64,000 nt of DNA from Halobacteriovorax vibrionivorans (lineage in GTDB: Bacteria; Bdellovibrionota; Bacteriovoracia; Bacteriovoracales; Bacteriovoracaceae): assembly GCF_003346865.1 (NCBI RefSeq), contig NZ_QDKL01000001.1, positions 434,001-498,000 of the forward strand, given 5' to 3'. Of this stretch, positions 1 through 8,713 are shown in pieces. A model generated the notes under the pieces. The model saw only the letters and a list, made by a program, of their open reading frames with translations, was not told the DNA's origin and made no database searches. The position numbers were made by a program, and so were the translations under genes. How positions within the stretch are numbered: the first letter of the stretch is position 1; each line of letters opens with the position of its first letter.

Positions 1-167
1 TTCTTGTTGATATTAACGCTATTGATACTAACCTGATAGGTCTTCTTATATATTGCTTCTTTCATGCCTATATTTAAGCAAAAGCGCATTGGTTTTGGCC
101 AGTGTCTAAAATATGAACACCAACTATGGCATTTTTGCACGATATTTAGGCTTTTGAGGCTATTTTC

Positions 168-184
168 TTGGCACGCCTATTGCA
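168..184 (+). promoter_or_regulatory. sigma-54 (RpoN) promoter, -24/-12
   Basis: TTGGCACG-N4-TTGCA is seen directly, with GG at 170-171 and GC at 182-183 separated by exactly 10 bases, matching the established RpoN -24/-12 consensus. The predicted transcription start is near 195 and the next ATG with a Shine-Dalgarno is at 214, so the geometry fits the coiled-coil gene downstream. It implies dependence on an NtrC-family activator; one with an intact GAFTGA loop is encoded at 49628-51169, but the link between the two is inference. Confidence 0.85.
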
Positions 185-213
185 ACATATAAATTGTATC
201 AATGGGAGGAATT

Positions 214-1596
214 ATGAAGGCTTGTTACAAAAAGCTATTTATTATGAGTGCATTATTTCTATCGAGTACTTACGTACAAAATGAAATGATGATTTCTAAT
301 AACGTAGAACGCACAGGACACTATCGTGAAATTGCAGGTGAGCAAAATGTGCAAGAAATTACGGTCTCTAATTACCAGGTCCATCAAAAAGGAATCTTTG
401 ACCTTTGGTTTGACTCCGCAAGACTTTTTGGAAAGGTTGAGCATGTTACAAAAGTTGAGATTCAATTAAAAGATAAGAAATTAATCGATGATTATAAAGA
501 TCTCACAAAACGCTTTGGCGAATTGCAAGAGAAGTCCAGTACAATGACTGAAGAGCTTGCTAGAAGTAGTGAAGAGATTTCAAAACTTAAATCACAATTG
601 AGTGAAGTCCAATCATCAACAGACAATGTCGATGAAGCAATCAAACAAGAGAAAATTCAGGCCCTCGAAGAGCTTATCGAAGCTCGAACAGCTGAGCTAG
701 AAACTGCAAAAGAGGCAATCTCTAAATTTGAAGAAACAAAAGAAAACTTAAGACTAATAAGTGAAAAACTTATTACTCTTCAAGAAGAAAATGAAGCATT
801 AAAAGAAGAGAATGCAAAACTTGTTTGTGAAATTCAAAATGCAAAATCAGAAGTTAATACTGATGAAATCAAAAAGCTTCAAGATGAGTTAGCTAAGATT
901 ACAGCTGAACTTGATGAATATAAGAAAGAAGATTCAAATGAAGAGTCTCCTAAAGTAGCTTCATCTGAAAAAGAAAAAGAAGATAAAAAAAGGAAGGAAG
1001 ACAAAGATAAAGAAGACAAGAAAGATAAGGATGATTCTGAATTTACAGAAACAGAACTTGCCCTTATTGAGTATATTCAATCAATGCAAAATGAAATTGC
1101 ACAACAAAGACAAGAGCAGCAAGCATTCATGATGCAACAACTAATTAATCCAATGGCCCAGTCATTTACAAAGCCTCAGATTAATTCGTACTTTGGATCA
1201 TTTGATGCCTTTAATAATCAGCAAAGTGATTATATGTCTATGATGCTTGATTTAAGACAGCAGACACAATTTATCCAGAGCTTGAACGCGGCCAACAATT
1301 GGAATTACGGTTACAATGACTATTACGGACAAGATGCACCAATGATGAGATTCAGTGAATCAATGCCTTGGGGAACGCAATTGGCACCAGATCAAGCGAT
1401 TCAGGTAAAGAATTATGATTACTCACGCTACGGTTTTGGATGGGGAACGCAAATCCCAGCTCAAAACTTTAGACTAGGAGCTTCAGCAACAAAAGGAAGC
1501 TACGGTGGTATGAATTCAACTGGCAATACTCCAATTATGAACAACCAATCAAATGTTTTAGATGCCTCTAGTACAGGTGACTTTAGGCTATTTTAA
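214..1596 (+). CDS. secreted coiled-coil protein, function unknown
   Basis: I do not recognise this 460-residue protein. A short basic stretch and a hydrophobic segment (about residues 6-20) look like a signal peptide. Residues ~70-260 are a long heptad-rich coiled coil; ~245-280 is a Lys/Glu/Asp-rich charged stretch; the C-terminal third is rich in Gln, Met, Asn, Tyr and Gly, as in surface or filament-associated proteins. ATG 214 is preferred over ATG 202 because GGGAGGA at 204-210 then acts as ribosome binding site. It is transcribed alone from a sigma-54 promoter and closed by a terminator at 1628. A structural or envelope role is a guess. Confidence 0.8.
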   Translation: MKACYKKLFIMSALFLSSTYVQNEMMISNNVERTGHYREIAGEQNVQEITVSNYQVHQKGIFDLWFDSARLFGKVEHVTKVEIQLKDKKLIDDYKDLTKRFGELQEKSSTMTEELARSSEEISKLKSQLSEVQSSTDNVDEAIKQEKIQALEELIEARTAELETAKEAISKFEETKENLRLISEKLITLQEENEALKEENAKLVCEIQNAKSEVNTDEIKKLQDELAKITAELDEYKKEDSNEESPKVASSEKEKEDKKRKEDKDKEDKKDKDDSEFTETELALIEYIQSMQNEIAQQRQEQQAFMMQQLINPMAQSFTKPQINSYFGSFDAFNNQQSDYMSMMLDLRQQTQFIQSLNAANNWNYGYNDYYGQDAPMMRFSESMPWGTQLAPDQAIQVKNYDYSRYGFGWGTQIPAQNFRLGASATKGSYGGMNSTGNTPIMNNQSNVLDASSTGDFRLF

Positions 1597-1627
1597 TACC
1601 CCACCCCCTCCATTTATTTGATACATT

Positions 1628-1654
1628 GGCCGACTTCAATAGTCGGCCTTTTGT
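1628..1654 (+). terminator. rho-independent terminator
   Basis: Perfect 7-bp stem GGCCGAC / GTCGGCC with a 7-base loop, followed by TTTT, located 32 bases after the stop of the coiled-coil gene. It makes that gene a single-gene transcription unit. Confidence 0.85.
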
Positions 1655-1744
1655 GATTTAATGGAAATTTTTGCCATTTTTACTAAACTTATTCATCTAT
1701 TCTTCGAAGAGATACTTGTTACATTTAAGAAATAAGGTCTATTC

Positions 1745-1987
1745 ATGAAAGAATTAAACAAAACTCATAGTAAAAAAAGACTCATTAAGAAATGCCATAT
1801 GTGTGGCCACATGCATGACACTGCTACAGAAGTTCAAAAATGTCATAGCTGCAAGAAGTCATTTCTTCCTTCAAACTACTTTAATAAGATTCATGCTTCT
1901 AATTCTCAAGAGTTTAGAATGCTTTTCTCTGAAGTTAACGACCTGCATGAAGAAGACGTTATAAAGGGTATTACCGTCATTTGGTAA
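1745..1987 (+). CDS. small zinc-ribbon protein
   Basis: 80 residues, basic N-terminus, then two CxxC knuckles (CHMC near residue 18 and CHSC near 33) spaced as in a zinc ribbon. The C-terminal half is acidic and has no motif I know. It lies 46 bases upstream of recJ on the same strand and may be co-transcribed with it. The short length and the two clean knuckles suggest a nucleic-acid or protein-binding accessory factor, but no function can be assigned from sequence. Confidence 0.7.
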   Translation: MKELNKTHSKKRLIKKCHMCGHMHDTATEVQKCHSCKKSFLPSNYFNKIHASNSQEFRMLFSEVNDLHEEDVIKGITVIW

Positions 1988-2033
1988 GACTTTATTAATT
2001 CTCGTTCTCTACTTAACGTGATATCGTTCAATA

Positions 2034-3764
2034 ATGGAGAACACAACACACACAAGTACTGAAAATACCTTTAATTTACACCCTGTCGTTCAAAGACTTT
2101 TGAACAAGAAAGGCATGTCTCATGAAGATATTCGTGAGTTTCTTTCTTGGGATTTAAAAGCTTTGCCCAATTTTGGGGAGCTCATTGATATTGATGTAGC
2201 GGCCAATGAAATTATCAAGTCACTTGATGCAGGTGAAAAGATTGCAATTTACGGTGACTACGATGTGGATGGTACAACTTCATGTGCTCTCTTCTATCAA
2301 TTCTTTCAAAAATTAAATCGTGAAGTTGAACTCATACAACCATCACGTTTTATTGAAGGCTATGGCCTACATAATTGTTCAATTGATCGTGCTATTGAAG
2401 ATGGCATTGATCTGATGATCACTGTTGATTGTGGTATCTCCAATGTTGAAGCCGCAGCTTATGCAAAAGAGAAAGGGCTTAAATTAATCATTACAGACCA
2501 CCATAAAGATGGGCGTGAAACAATGCCAGATGCAGTGGCCGTTGTTAATCCTTCTCGTCGTGATGAACCAGCAGACTCAGACATGAAACCTCTTGCTGGT
2601 GTTGGTGTTGCATTTGCAATCTGTGTTGAAATTAGAAAGATCCTTCTTGCACGTGGTGAAGATATTCCTTCAGTTTATGATCTTCTTCAATATGTTGCTA
2701 TTGGAACGATTTGTGACCTTGCTCCTTTAACTCCAATGAATATGAAGCTTGTTCGTCATGGAATGAAGCTGATTAAAAATACTCAATACGAAGGAATAAA
2801 AGCATTCTTCGATCCTACAGATCGTTCAAAAGATGTTATTCCAAGTGAGAAATTATCTTTTAATGTTGGCCCTCTTATTAACTCGAAAGGTCGACTTGAT
2901 CATCCTGAGATCGCATTAAAACTTTTAATTTCAAAAGATTATAACGAGGCACGTGAGTACTATCACCAACTTGTTAATTGTAATACAGAGAGAAAGGCCA
3001 TTCAAAAAGAAGTCTTTGAAGAGGCCCAACAACAAGTTATCGATGATATTAAAAGAGGTGGAGGAGATCACGATATCTCCATCGTCTACGCTCCTCATTT
3101 TCATGAAGGTGTTATTGGAATTGTCGCTTCAAAACTTGTTGAAACTTTTAAAGTACCTGCCATTGTTTTCAGTGATGCTGAAGATGAAGGTGTTATCAAG
3201 GCCTCAGCTCGTTCTGCTGGAGAGCTAGATATTTATCATCTCTTAAATGAGCATCGTGATTTCTTCTTAAAATTTGGAGGCCATAAAGCAGCAGCAGGCC
3301 TTTCCATGAAACAAGAAAATTATGAAGCCTTCAAACAATCAATGAATGAAAAGCTTCGCGCTATTCCCCTGATTCAAAGAACGGTACAGAACTTCTATGA
3401 TCTTGAAATATCACCTAATGAAATCGACCCTGCTCTTCTAAGAGGACTTGATGCCCTTGAGCCTTATGGGATGGGAAATGCAAAGCCTATCTTTAAGCTT
3501 AAAGGAGCAATGCTTAAGAGTTATGATCTACTAAAAGATGTGCATGTTCGCTGGAACTTCACTTCAATTACAAATCAGAAAATTAATCTTAAGGGAATTA
3601 GCTTTAACTATATGACAAAATGGGGAGCGCTTACGCCAAATGAAATATTTGAGCGCCAAGCAGACCCTAATTGTGAATTAGAAGTCTACTTTACGCTCGC
3701 TTTAAATTACTTTAATGGTAATAAGTATATTCAACTGATGGTTGATCGAATTGAGATGAATTAA
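2034..3764 (+). CDS. recJ: single-stranded-DNA-specific exonuclease RecJ
   Basis: RecJ is a 5'-to-3' single-strand DNA exonuclease used in RecF-pathway recombination, base-excision and mismatch repair. The 576-residue length matches the family. The DHH-superfamily metal-binding motifs are visible: YGDYDVDG at residues 73-80, the VDCG aspartate at ~132, and DHH at 155-157. Further downstream are the DHHA1-type GGH segment (KFGGHKAAAG, ~415-424) and a C-terminal OB-like region. There is no strong Shine-Dalgarno before ATG 2034 and no better in-frame start. No catalytic residue appears to be missing. Confidence 0.95.
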   Translation: MENTTHTSTENTFNLHPVVQRLLNKKGMSHEDIREFLSWDLKALPNFGELIDIDVAANEIIKSLDAGEKIAIYGDYDVDGTTSCALFYQFFQKLNREVELIQPSRFIEGYGLHNCSIDRAIEDGIDLMITVDCGISNVEAAAYAKEKGLKLIITDHHKDGRETMPDAVAVVNPSRRDEPADSDMKPLAGVGVAFAICVEIRKILLARGEDIPSVYDLLQYVAIGTICDLAPLTPMNMKLVRHGMKLIKNTQYEGIKAFFDPTDRSKDVIPSEKLSFNVGPLINSKGRLDHPEIALKLLISKDYNEAREYYHQLVNCNTERKAIQKEVFEEAQQQVIDDIKRGGGDHDISIVYAPHFHEGVIGIVASKLVETFKVPAIVFSDAEDEGVIKASARSAGELDIYHLLNEHRDFFLKFGGHKAAAGLSMKQENYEAFKQSMNEKLRAIPLIQRTVQNFYDLEISPNEIDPALLRGLDALEPYGMGNAKPIFKLKGAMLKSYDLLKDVHVRWNFTSITNQKINLKGISFNYMTKWGALTPNEIFERQADPNCELEVYFTLALNYFNGNKYIQLMVDRIEMN

Positions 3765-3771
3765 TTAAATT

Positions 3772-4311
3772 CTAAGGTCTCTCAATGGTTACTTTTTCCA
3801 TAACGATGTCATGCATTGGACGATCGTGCATACCTGTACGAACTGCACCAATCTTCTCCACAACATCCATTCCTTCAATCACTTTACCAAAAACAGTGTG
3901 GCGTCCATCTAAATGTGGTGTTGCACCTAGTGTAATAAAGAATTGAGAGCCATTTGTTCCAGGCCCTGCATTTGCCATTGAAAGAATTCCCGCACCTTCA
4001 TGACGAAGTTCTGGAAGACATTCATCTTCAAATTTATAACCTGGTCCACCCATTCCCGAACCTTCTGGACATCCACCTTGGATAACAAATCCAGAAATAA
4101 CACGGTGGAAAATTAGCCCATCATAATATGGCCCTTCTTTTGCTGAAGTCTTCTGTCTTCCCTCTGCAAGGTTAACAAAATTCCATACCGTTTCAGGACA
4201 TTCCTTTGCATAAAGTTCAACTTTAAAATCTCCCATATTTGTCTGGAAGTTTGCGTAAATACGATCTAATTCTTCTTTGTGAGAATCTTTCTTTGTTCCT
4301 AAACCAAACAT
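3772..4311 (-). CDS. cyclophilin-type peptidyl-prolyl cis-trans isomerase
   Basis: 179 residues spanning a full cyclophilin domain that catalyses proline cis-trans isomerisation. Visible family motifs are FHRVISGFVIQGG, GTNGSQFFITL and PHLDGRHTVFGKV, which contain the catalytic Arg (FHR), the Gln of FIQGG type and the substrate-pocket Phe/His residues. There is no signal peptide, so it should be cytoplasmic. GGAG precedes ATG 4311. The gene leads a minus-strand position just after a lipoprotein gene (10-base gap). It faces recJ tail to tail with only 7 bases between the stops. Confidence 0.93.
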   Translation of the reverse strand: MFGLGTKKDSHKEELDRIYANFQTNMGDFKVELYAKECPETVWNFVNLAEGRQKTSAKEGPYYDGLIFHRVISGFVIQGGCPEGSGMGGPGYKFEDECLPELRHEGAGILSMANAGPGTNGSQFFITLGATPHLDGRHTVFGKVIEGMDVVEKIGAVRTGMHDRPMHDIVMEKVTIERP

Positions 4312-4321
4312 TGGTTACTCC

Positions 4322-5065
4322 TTAATATTTAATAAATTTATAACGACCTTTAACGAATGAAGGACGTTTTGAATTAGAATATATTCTAATATTTTTAACA
4401 CTCTTTTCTAAATAGCTTCTTATATATAAAGACTCTTCTGATGTTAACTCTCCAGCTTCATCAAAGTAAGTTAAGTAACTAAAGTCCACAAAGAAAGCAC
4501 CTTCATAAACTACATTTGCCTTTTTCATCATTGACTTCATTTCATCTTCTAGAAAACAAGTTGAAACAAAAATAGGTCTACCTTGCAGCATTGACTTAGA
4601 ATTCATTAATCGTGAAAGTCTCGATAAGTTTTCTCGGTAGCTATCAAACCAGATAATATTAACATTCTTAAACTTTGGTCTTTTTAAATATCCACCTGTT
4701 GCACTTACAAGGTCATTTGCACTAAAAAAGATTTGCTCGACTTCTTTTAGTGTTGGACTTCGATCCATTCCCTTTGCCTTTTCACGGTAGATTTTGTTAA
4801 AGGCATATTGAATTTGTGAAGCATTCTGGTGATTGAGAGAAAAACTCGTCATTAAGTTTTTAATATTTAAATAACGGATTTGAGTTGAGCGAGAACATTG
4901 AGATGCACTTGAATAGTCACGCCATTGAGGAATAAGAGGAAGAAAGTATACTGCCGCTCCAGAGTCTCGATAATACTCATCTGTCTGAACTCTCTCAAAG
5001 TCACGCTCGACCACAGTTGAGCACGAGAATAAGATTGTTAATAGTAATAGCGAAATATATTTCAA
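4322..5065 (-). CDS. predicted lipoprotein, unknown function
   Basis: 247 residues. A short hydrophobic leader ends in the lipobox LFSC (Cys at ~15), so it is a predicted lipoprotein. The rest contains no domain I recognise; it is basic and rich in aromatic residues and Ser. It sits between a Rossmann-like gene (15-base gap) and the cyclophilin gene (10-base gap) on the same strand, so it is probably co-transcribed with both. Confidence 0.75.
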   Translation of the reverse strand: MKYISLLLLTILFSCSTVVERDFERVQTDEYYRDSGAAVYFLPLIPQWRDYSSASQCSRSTQIRYLNIKNLMTSFSLNHQNASQIQYAFNKIYREKAKGMDRSPTLKEVEQIFFSANDLVSATGGYLKRPKFKNVNIIWFDSYRENLSRLSRLMNSKSMLQGRPIFVSTCFLEDEMKSMMKKANVVYEGAFFVDFSYLTYFDEAGELTSEESLYIRSYLEKSVKNIRIYSNSKRPSFVKGRYKFIKY

Positions 5066-5079
5066 TTCTTAACCTTTAA

Positions 5080-6153
5080 TTAATTTTGCTTAGAAAAGTA
5101 TTTTAACATATCTTCTTTAATTTCATCTAATGACATATCAATTAGTGAATAAAAGCCTTCTTCATTGTGATCTAAGCCTCTTATTTTCTCCGTATCAAGA
5201 TATAAACCTTGATCAACACAAATTCGATCACAGGCCAATGTCTTTAATTGCTCTGCTCCTCCAAGAAGTTCACTACCTTCGATCGTAACAAAAAGTCCTT
5301 CTCGATCTAGCAGTTTATCAACTGATGAAACAACAGCACTATTATAAATCATGAGACGTGGCTTTGGTTCGGCCGGAGCTGGAGTCTTTGCTTTAATATG
5401 AGGCTCAAGAGAGCGCCACTCCATAATCTTCTTTTCAAATTCAGTGACTTCAGAATTAAATTGTTCACGATCTTTTGAAAGAAGATCTCTAAAACCATCT
5501 ATTAATTCTTTATCTTTTAAATCAATCCCATCAAACGGGATCTCTTCACTTGTTACAAGTTGAATTGTCTTTGTTAGGTCTTCGAGATACACATCCTTAA
5601 GCTCATTAAGGAGCCTTAGGTTCTCGCGTCCACTTCCAACAAGACATAAGTTACGTGCTTGCTTAATTGCATCAAGACAAGACTGATGCTCACTGTGATA
5701 AGTTAGTCTCTCATCATTTCTTAATGTCTTTTCATTAAGAGCACAAACATTCGCAGCTCCCATAGCATTGGGACGATATAATTCATTTGAGAAACAAACG
5801 AAGTCAAAGTCTTCAAAGGACTCAATTGAGTTTTTTAGAGACTCCAAAACATCTTCACCAAGTTTTTCAAAGATCTCAGGATTCTCTAATTTCTGTCTTT
5901 CTATTTCGCTGGTTGCATTAACGTTGAAAACAACTCGAAACGTGTCGGCCATTCGAGATCGACTCTCAAAGCGATGAGAAGGGGCAATAAATCTTTTGTG
6001 TACGCGAGCAATTTTCACATTCTTATGTGAAACACCACTTAAATCCATAGATGGATTAAATTCACCAAAAAGCTTCACATGAACACCAAGCTCAGTAAAA
6101 TACTGGTAGGCGTCAAGAGCCTCTCTATCACTTCCTAAAATAGCTATTTTCAT
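5080..6153 (-). CDS. Rossmann-fold (NAD/FAD-binding-like) protein, function unknown
   Basis: 357 residues. The N-terminus (KIAILGSDREALDAYQYF, then a beta strand ending VKLFGE) has the beta-alpha-beta pattern of a dinucleotide-binding fold, although the glycine motif is GSDREA rather than GxGxxG. A second similar element (NLCLVGSGRENLRLL, ~170-185) suggests a two-dinucleotide-fold oxidoreductase relic such as a flavoprotein family member. I cannot name the enzyme. No Shine-Dalgarno is visible; a perfect TATAAT lies only 8 bases upstream of the ATG, so the transcript may be leaderless. Confidence 0.7.
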   Translation of the reverse strand: MKIAILGSDREALDAYQYFTELGVHVKLFGEFNPSMDLSGVSHKNVKIARVHKRFIAPSHRFESRSRMADTFRVVFNVNATSEIERQKLENPEIFEKLGEDVLESLKNSIESFEDFDFVCFSNELYRPNAMGAANVCALNEKTLRNDERLTYHSEHQSCLDAIKQARNLCLVGSGRENLRLLNELKDVYLEDLTKTIQLVTSEEIPFDGIDLKDKELIDGFRDLLSKDREQFNSEVTEFEKKIMEWRSLEPHIKAKTPAPAEPKPRLMIYNSAVVSSVDKLLDREGLFVTIEGSELLGGAEQLKTLACDRICVDQGLYLDTEKIRGLDHNEEGFYSLIDMSLDEIKEDMLKYFSKQN

Positions 6154-6161
6154 GGCCCGAT

Positions 6162-6167
6162 ATTATA
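6162..6167 (-). promoter_or_regulatory. -10 box immediately upstream of ATG
   Basis: On the minus strand TATAAT lies 8 bases before the ATG at 6153, with a TTGCAA-like -35 about 15 bases further up. A start 7-8 bases after the -10 would give a leader of 0-2 bases. The -10 is seen; leaderless translation is inference. Confidence 0.45.
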
Positions 6168-6200
6168 AGGTTCAAAGCCTAATTGCAATTAGATAAGCGA

Positions 6201-6662
6201 TTAAATGAACAGTGACTTCATCTCACCATTATCCACTACTGAATACTCTGAGAATGCATAGATAAAGTTAATGAACTGCTCCATGGCCTTGAATGAGTGC
6301 ATTGATTTATCAAACTCACAACCATATTGCATATAAGTGACACCATCAGCTCCCTCTGTCAGTGCGCTATGACGAATCGTAACGATTACAGGAATATAAG
6401 AACCTTTAGTGAAGTAGAATTTAAGCTTGAGGTCTTCCCCTAGCTTAATTTTTGTATCTGTTTTCTCATTCCATGGAACATTAAATGAAAGTCCATCTTT
6501 TGAGATATCAACCATATTAATAGGATAAGAATAACCGTCTGACTCAATTACCGAGTAAGCTCCCATAAAATTATTGAAACAAATACGCTCAAAACTACGA
6601 CGTTTCTTTTCAATATTTTCTTCTCTTTTAGCTTGGAAGTTGATTACTTTATTGTCAGACAT
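6201..6662 (-). CDS. PilZ-domain protein (putative c-di-GMP receptor)
   Basis: 153 residues. The c-di-GMP-binding signature of PilZ is present: RRSFER gives RxxxR at ~22-26, and DISKDG gives the D/NxSxxG motif at ~52-57, followed by the beta-barrel pattern. PilZ proteins bind cyclic di-GMP and relay it to motility, attachment or export machinery. No other domain is fused. AGGGG precedes ATG 6662. It lies 126 bases from rsgA, so it may be a separate unit. The binding residues look intact, so it is likely an active receptor. Confidence 0.88.
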   Translation of the reverse strand: MSDNKVINFQAKREENIEKKRRSFERICFNNFMGAYSVIESDGYSYPINMVDISKDGLSFNVPWNEKTDTKIKLGEDLKLKFYFTKGSYIPVIVTIRHSALTEGADGVTYMQYGCEFDKSMHSFKAMEQFINFIYAFSEYSVVDNGEMKSLFI

Positions 6663-6788
6663 TTCTACCCCTTATAACGATAAATTTACTGACTTACTTG
6701 TCGTCAAAAGGGAGAATTTCATGAGGTAAACATTAGATAAATTCGTGCTTGGGCAAGAAATTCCATACAAACAAGTTCATAAAATCAA

Positions 6789-7778
6789 TCACTTAGAGTA
6801 TTTTTTCTTCTTTTGCCAAAATGGGGTCTCAGAGATCTCGGAATAGAATAAATGATAGCTCTCAAGTCGAGAATGAATCATTAATCCCTCTTCAGTATCT
6901 GGATCATATTCCTCAGAATAAAAGGCACAGCCCTTATTGTGAGGCTCATGGGTACAATTTGAGAATTGGCAGTGGCGTGAGATCTCTTTTAAGTCTGGAA
7001 AGTACTCAATTAGTTCTTCAGGATCGATATCATCTAAAGAAAATGAACGTATACCTGGTGAATCAATGAGATAGAAGTCACCTAAATCAACAATTTCAGA
7101 CCAAGTTGTTGTGTGAGAGCCCTTACCGACTTTCCCAACCTTCTTTGTCTTTAACTCCACTTCACCATCTGAAAGACATGAGATCGTCTCCGATTTCCCC
7201 ACACCCGATTGGCCAACGAACAGAGCAGTCTTGCCCTTTAAAGCTTCTTTAAACTCGTGCATTCCACCTTTAAGATATTGAGTTTCATAATTCTGATCTA
7301 GAGCACAGATCTCAAAGTACTTCACTCCCAACTCTTTAAGACGTAGCACTTCGTATTGAATATCAAATTCTTCAGGGTCATAACCATCCATCTTATTAAA
7401 GACGACGATAGGCTCGACTCCCCATTGGAATGCTCTTACAAGGAAGCGATCAACGATTCCTCTTTTAAACTTTGGCCTTGCTGCACTTGAGAGTATGACC
7501 AGATAATCACAATTTGCTGCGGTAACTTTCTTTTTTGAAACTCTTACAAGAACTCTAAAAATCTCATTCTTACGCTCTAAGGCTTCCTTGATTAGATACT
7601 CACCCGTTTCAGGGATCGTCTCTAAACAAACATTATCGCCAACCACCAAGGTCTCCCCTTTCTTCAAAAGGTTACCAAGGGCAGTTGCTTTAACAACATC
7701 CTTCGTCCCCTCGATCAGACAGTCGAAGTCACGCTGATGAGAGCGAATAATTTTGGCCTTAATTGCATTTTCTGACAT
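6789..7778 (-). CDS. rsgA: ribosome small-subunit-dependent GTPase A
   Basis: 329 residues. RsgA is a late 30S-assembly GTPase with circularly permuted motifs. In order the protein shows an N-terminal OB fold, G4 (NKMDG, ~130), G1 (GQSGVGKSE, ~190), G3 (DSPGIRSF) and a C-terminal zinc site of the CxxxxCxHxxxxxC type (C-QFSN-C-T-H-...-G-C). That order (G4 before G1) is diagnostic. AGGAAATT precedes ATG 7778. Length and motifs are normal for the family. Confidence 0.95.
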   Translation of the reverse strand: MSENAIKAKIIRSHQRDFDCLIEGTKDVVKATALGNLLKKGETLVVGDNVCLETIPETGEYLIKEALERKNEIFRVLVRVSKKKVTAANCDYLVILSSAARPKFKRGIVDRFLVRAFQWGVEPIVVFNKMDGYDPEEFDIQYEVLRLKELGVKYFEICALDQNYETQYLKGGMHEFKEALKGKTALFVGQSGVGKSETISCLSDGEVELKTKKVGKVGKGSHTTTWSEIVDLGDFYLIDSPGIRSFSLDDIDPEELIEYFPDLKEISRHCQFSNCTHEPHNKGCAFYSEEYDPDTEEGLMIHSRLESYHLFYSEISETPFWQKKKKYSK

Positions 7779-7841
7779 AATTTCCTAGTGATTTTGTATA
7801 TATAAACTTTACCATCACTTCAACATATTTTACATCTTATA

Positions 7842-7870
7842 TTGACAAATGTGGCATGTGCCATTATTTT
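7842..7870 (+). promoter_or_regulatory. sigma-70-type promoter of the tRNA gene
   Basis: Consensus -35 TTGACA (7842-7847), 17-base spacer, -10 TATTTT (7865-7870). The expected start (~7877) is about 18 bases before the mature tRNA 5' end. The spacer contains a small palindrome, TGGCATGTGCCA. Confidence 0.65.
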
Positions 7871-7894
7871 AACTGAACACAAAGTCACTGTTAC

Positions 7895-7971
7895 GCACTC
7901 GTAGCTCAGCTGGATAGAGCATCCGCCTTCTAAGCGGACGGTCTCAGGTTCGAATCCTGACGAGTGCGCCA
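7895..7971 (+). tRNA. tRNA-Arg (anticodon TCT)
   Basis: A 77-nt cloverleaf: acceptor GCACTCG (7895-7901) pairs with CGAGTGC (7961-7967), then discriminator G and an encoded CCA. The D arm is GCTC/GAGC, the anticodon stem TCCGC/GCGGA encloses loop CTTCTAA with TCT at 7929-7931, and the T arm is TCAGG/CCTGA around TTCGAAT. It decodes AGA, a codon common in this AT-rich genome. Confidence 0.97.
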
Positions 7972-7999
7972 TTTTTCTTACGACTTTACACTTCAAAAT

Positions 8000-8641
8000 A
8001 TGAAACAAGAAACATTGAAATTTACAGTTATCCTAGGGGCCTTTTGGGTTTTCATTATGGGATTTCTCAATCTAATTCTAAAAGAAAACTATGGCCTAGA
8101 TTACGACTCAGGATGGGCAATCAATTCACTTATTTTTCTATCAAGTGCTCTTGTTTTTAATTACACAACAAACTCTCTTAAGATCTCAAAAGAACATATC
8201 GCTTCTTACTTAAAGATCATTGCAATCTTTTTGGCCATTGCCCTTTGCATTGATTATATCTTTCCAATTTCTATTATTAAAAAATTAGAAATTACAAATT
8301 CAAAGATTTTATTCCCACTCTTTAGTTGGAATATCTTCGTTGCAAAATCTAGTGATATTATCTTTCAACAGATACTAATTAATATTCTAGTGGAATATTA
8401 TATTAAGACTTTTAATCGAAGAGATAGCGTTAAATACTTTGGAATATTCTTTGCAATTATTCACCTCCCACTATTTTACATCTTTGGACTGAAGGCCCTT
8501 TATTTTATTATTCCTTCAATTCTAGGGGGAACGCTCTTTGCTTACCTGATTGCTTACTTCTATCGTGGCTACTTACTTTCTCTCGGCTGCCACTTCTTCT
8601 TCTATATCGTTCTAGGCATTGTCTTAAGATATTATAACTAA
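8000..8641 (+). CDS. multi-pass membrane protein, divergent CPBP/Abi-like
   Basis: 213 residues with six to eight hydrophobic segments. The C-terminal half resembles CPBP (Abi/CAAX-protease-like) glutamic intramembrane proteases: FxxxH in FFAIIH and a late CHFFFY segment at the position of the HxxxN motif. The usual EExxR first motif is not seen; the matching helix reads FQQILIN, so the catalytic Glu pair may be lost and activity is doubtful. ATG 8000 is chosen because earlier in-frame starts would lie inside the tRNA. It begins 29 bases after the tRNA and could be co-transcribed with it. Confidence 0.6.
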   Translation: MKQETLKFTVILGAFWVFIMGFLNLILKENYGLDYDSGWAINSLIFLSSALVFNYTTNSLKISKEHIASYLKIIAIFLAIALCIDYIFPISIIKKLEITNSKILFPLFSWNIFVAKSSDIIFQQILINILVEYYIKTFNRRDSVKYFGIFFAIIHLPLFYIFGLKALYFIIPSILGGTLFAYLIAYFYRGYLLSLGCHFFFYIVLGIVLRYYN

Positions 8642-8713
8642 TTCATATCGTAAGTACTTAATTTTTCTTTAAAATTACTTAGACAGTTCAAGAAAATCAC
8701 TTCATCTGACGAT

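Noticed and set aside
1..65. Minus-strand ATG at 65 open to the left edge (about 21 codons)
   Set aside because: No good ribosome site and too short in the window to judge; it could be the start of a gene to the left.
127..140. Second TGGCA...TTTTTGCA box near the sigma-54 promoter
   Set aside because: GG and GC are only 7 bases apart; RpoN needs 10.
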